Source: Alteromonadaceae bacterium BrNp21-10
GTDB taxonomy: Bacteria; Pseudomonadota; Gammaproteobacteria; Enterobacterales; Alteromonadaceae
NCBI GenBank assembly: GCA_030418115.1
Contig: JAUHQD010000001.1
Span: 372,001-436,000, forward strand
DNA: 64,000 nt
Reading direction: 5' to 3'
In this document: positions 61,847 to 64,000 of the stretch, one piece after another
How positions within the stretch are numbered: position 1 is the stretch's first letter
Layout of the letters: every line of letters starts with the position of its first letter
Position numbers and translations under genes: made by a program
The notes under the pieces: model-generated
The model's input: only the letters and a program-made list of their open reading frames with translations
What the model was told of the DNA's origin: nothing
The model's database searches: none

Positions 61847-63346
61847 ATGAACAGTATTTCTAAATATGTGATTGTTGGTGGTGGCACTACAGGCTGGATA
61901 GCTGCCTGTGTTTTAGCCAATCAATTTCGCGATCAAGCCTGCAGTATTCAACTGATTGAGTCGGATCAAATCGGTACCATTGGCGTCGGTGAATCAACCA
62001 TCCCGCCATTTCTAGAGTTATTACAATCGTTGAATATTGATGAAGTGGACTTTATCAAAAAGACTCAAGCCAGCTTTAAATTAGGTATTGAATTTAACGA
62101 CTGGCGGGTTAAAGGGGAGTCTTATTTTCATCCCTTTGGCAGCATAACTGCAGGTATGGACGAATATAGTTTTTATCAATTGTGGTTAAAGAAACAACGG
62201 CAGAACAACTTGCCAGGACTTCAGAGCTTTTCTATCAATAGCGTGATGGCGCAGCAGCAAAAGTTTTTTATGCCTCAACAAGGTCAAACGCCGTTGGCGG
62301 ACTCTCGATATGCATTACACCTAGATGCCACATTGGTGGCCAAATATCTCAAAAACTACGCATTAGAAGCAGGGGTGGTGCGTACCGAGGGTAAATTGGT
62401 TGACGTTTACCAAGCAAACAAACACATCACTAAGGTCACTTTGGACAATGGTGCGGAAATTCGCGGGGACTTCTTTATTGATTGTACGGGTTTTAACGCC
62501 TTATTAATCGATAAGCATATGGGCGTGAAATATATTGATTGGTCACAGTATTTACCTTGTGATCGAGCGGTGGTGGCGCAAACCAAAGGGCCAACCGAGA
62601 TCACGCCAAATACCAAAGCCAGTGCCAGTGATGCTGGCTGGATATGGCGTATTCCATTACAAACCAGAGTGGGCAATGGCTACGTTTATGCCAGTGAATA
62701 TTGCACCGATGAAGAGGCTAAAGCGACTTTGCTTGCCCAACTTGATGGTGAATTACTGACAGAACCCCGAGTGATCCATTTTAAAACCGGTATGCGTGAG
62801 CAAGTATGGCAAGGCAACTGTTTATCTTTGGGATTGGCTTCGGGCTTTATAGAGCCATTGGAATCGACGGCGATCCACTTGGTCGTCAGGGGTATGGTGC
62901 ATTTTATGCGTAACCTGCCGAATAAGAAATGCCAAGCGGCGCTGCGTAATGAATTCAACCGCCGTATTCGTATGGACTATGAGGAAATCCGCGACTTCAT
63001 TGTGTTGCATTATTGTTTAACACAAAGAGAAGACACACCGTTCTGGCGTTATTGTAAATCCATGGCACTGCCTGATTCACTGCAGCATACGTTGGATTAC
63101 TTTAAAGCCTCGGGCAGTTTACCTGAGCAAATGGATCCGTTGTTTTCACCAGTCAGCTGGCGCTCGGTTTGTGAGGGCATGGGTTTTTCCCCAGAGAGCC
63201 ACAGTCCGCTGGTTAATTCACAAGACAATCACCAATTAACTGAACAGCTGCAGGACTACGCCGAGTCGTTGACGAACTTTGTCGAGCAGTTGCCAAGTCA
63301 TACCGATTTTATTCAACACCATTGTGCAAGCACTGCTGAGCACTAA
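61847..63346 (+). CDS. Flavin-dependent tryptophan halogenase-like protein 2
   Basis: About 499 residues, homologous to the preceding protein (GGGTTGWIAACVLA, GVGESTIPPFLELLQ, GWIWRIPLQTR, FIEPLESTAIHLVVRGM) but clearly diverged, so the duplication is old. I chose ATG at 61847; a GTG at 61835 is in frame. It lies between halogenase 1 and the GH97 gene and is likely cotranscribed. Whether it halogenates anything is not known; the family motif WxWxIP and FAD loop are intact. Confidence 0.88.
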   Translation: MNSISKYVIVGGGTTGWIAACVLANQFRDQACSIQLIESDQIGTIGVGESTIPPFLELLQSLNIDEVDFIKKTQASFKLGIEFNDWRVKGESYFHPFGSITAGMDEYSFYQLWLKKQRQNNLPGLQSFSINSVMAQQQKFFMPQQGQTPLADSRYALHLDATLVAKYLKNYALEAGVVRTEGKLVDVYQANKHITKVTLDNGAEIRGDFFIDCTGFNALLIDKHMGVKYIDWSQYLPCDRAVVAQTKGPTEITPNTKASASDAGWIWRIPLQTRVGNGYVYASEYCTDEEAKATLLAQLDGELLTEPRVIHFKTGMREQVWQGNCLSLGLASGFIEPLESTAIHLVVRGMVHFMRNLPNKKCQAALRNEFNRRIRMDYEEIRDFIVLHYCLTQREDTPFWRYCKSMALPDSLQHTLDYFKASGSLPEQMDPLFSPVSWRSVCEGMGFSPESHSPLVNSQDNHQLTEQLQDYAESLTNFVEQLPSHTDFIQHHCASTAEH

Positions 63347-63380
63347 TGGGCGCATGAGCTGTTATCAAGGAATATTAATA

Positions 63381-64000
63381 ATGAGAAATACCGTTGTTTT
63401 ACTATGTGTGATGTTCACCCTTTTAAGTTGTCAACATCAGCCCCCAAAAGAGGAACATAAAATGGTTTATAGCATTGCCTCACCCTCCGCTAGTACCCAA
63501 CTAGAGGTATTCTTAGATGAGCAAGGGCAAGTGTTTTATGAATACTCTTTTGATAATAAAAGAATTATTTCAAAGTCGCAGTTAGGTTTTAAGCTCCACT
63601 CCCTGTCGGGCCTAACTCGCGATTTTGAAGTAATGTCAGTAGCCCGCAATGAGCATGCAGAAACCTGGGAACAACCCTGGGGTGAGCAGCGCTTAATTGC
63701 CAATAATTACCAGCAACTGACATTATTTTTACAGCAAAAAGATGAGCAACATCGTCGACTAAATATTGAATTTAGAGTATTCGATGACGGCTTAGGTTTT
63801 CGTTATGTGTTTCCTGAACAGCCTAATCTCAGCTCTTTTGAGGTAAGCCAAGAGTTAACACAATTTAATGTAGCTAAAGATTTGCAAGCGTGGTGGACAC
63901 CGGCGCAAGCAGGTAACCAGTATGAGTACTTGTACCAAAATACGAACGTCAGCGACGTGGATTTAGTGCATACGCCATTAACCTTAATTGCTGATGATTA
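63381..64000 (+). CDS. GH97 family glycoside hydrolase (alpha-glucosidase type), truncated by window end
   Basis: The visible 206 codons start with a lipoprotein signal (LLCVMFTLLSC) and then the GH97 N-terminal domain: SPSASTQLEVFLDEQGQVFYEYSFDNKRIISKSQLGF, TWEQPWGEQRLIANNYQQLTLFL and IEFRVFDDGLGFRYVFPEQ. GH97 includes SusB-type alpha-glucosidases and alpha-galactosidases; the catalytic domain lies outside the window. AAGGA lies 10 bases before the ATG. It follows the halogenase-like pair by 34 bp, completing a LacI-TonB-halogenase-GH97 locus for alpha-linked oligosaccharides. Confidence 0.9.
   Translation, partial: MRNTVVLLCVMFTLLSCQHQPPKEEHKMVYSIASPSASTQLEVFLDEQGQVFYEYSFDNKRIISKSQLGFKLHSLSGLTRDFEVMSVARNEHAETWEQPWGEQRLIANNYQQLTLFLQQKDEQHRRLNIEFRVFDDGLGFRYVFPEQPNLSSFEVSQELTQFNVAKDLQAWWTPAQAGNQYEYLYQNTNVSDVDLVHTPLTLIADD

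Overview
The window looks like chromosome from a marine gammaproteobacterium of the Alteromonadales (Alteromonadaceae-like, in the range of Paraglaciecola, Aliiglaciecola or Catenovulum). I base this on gene content and protein style only: FolX, DusC, TesA-YbbA-YbbP, a PhoPQ-like pair, LytTR regulators, a LacI - TonB receptor - tryptophan halogenase - GH97 glycan locus, and moderately AT-rich DNA. No species call is possible from sequence alone.

Layout. 1-2012: end of a response regulator that lacks the usual phospho-acceptor Asp, two tandem tRNA-Val genes and an AzlCD amino-acid exporter. 2192-5100: gltX, then a tRNA-Ala - tRNA-Glu - tRNA-Glu transcription unit with its own promoter. The spacers and tail of this unit are full of repeats, including covarying hairpins with GGA in their loops, inserted into tRNA T-arm-like sequence and partly in 175-bp tandem units. 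5400-8800: a zinc-ribbon membrane protein, a LysR regulator divergent from an MDR oxidoreductase, and an ABM monooxygenase. 8900-13850: a four-gene glucosylglycerate operon (glycerate kinase, phosphatase, GT81 synthase, GH13_18 phosphorylase) behind a plausible sigma-54 promoter and an NtrC-type site. 14129-33743: mainly core and housekeeping genes (PVC-type cytochrome lipoprotein, DUF599, dusC, an amidohydrolase pair, tesA/ybbA/ybbP, DUF3500, HPP, yefM-yoeB, folX, an AI-2E family transporter, a PhoPQ-like pair with PepSY and glycine-zipper proteins), plus a MITE-like element whose terminal repeat supplies the folX stop codon.

34361-42156 is the clearest accessory island. Six genes lie on one strand, mostly overlapping or nearly so, in DNA that looks more AT-rich than its surroundings: a sigma-factor-like protein, a small HTH-like protein, a 1137-residue ImmA/IrrE peptidase - UvrD helicase - PD-(D/E)XK-like fusion, a protein with three ubiquitin-like segments and an E2-like domain, a JAB deubiquitinase - E1 fusion, and a DUF6527 zinc-ribbon protein. 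I read it as a bacterial ubiquitin-like conjugation cassette coupled to a DNA-sensing helicase/protease, probably a defence or damage-response system. This is the best candidate for an undescribed system.

42395-55544: a LytTR regulator with a 7TM sensor, secreted hydrolases and peptidases, a second LytTR regulator, a DUF2141 - carotenoid oxygenase pair, a TPR/TolB-like membrane protein and a YjbR protein. 55629-64000: a glycan locus with a LacI regulator and palindromic operator, an array of 20-21 bp operator-like repeats, a TonB-dependent receptor, two flavin-dependent tryptophan-halogenase-like proteins and the start of a GH97 alpha-glucosidase running off the window.
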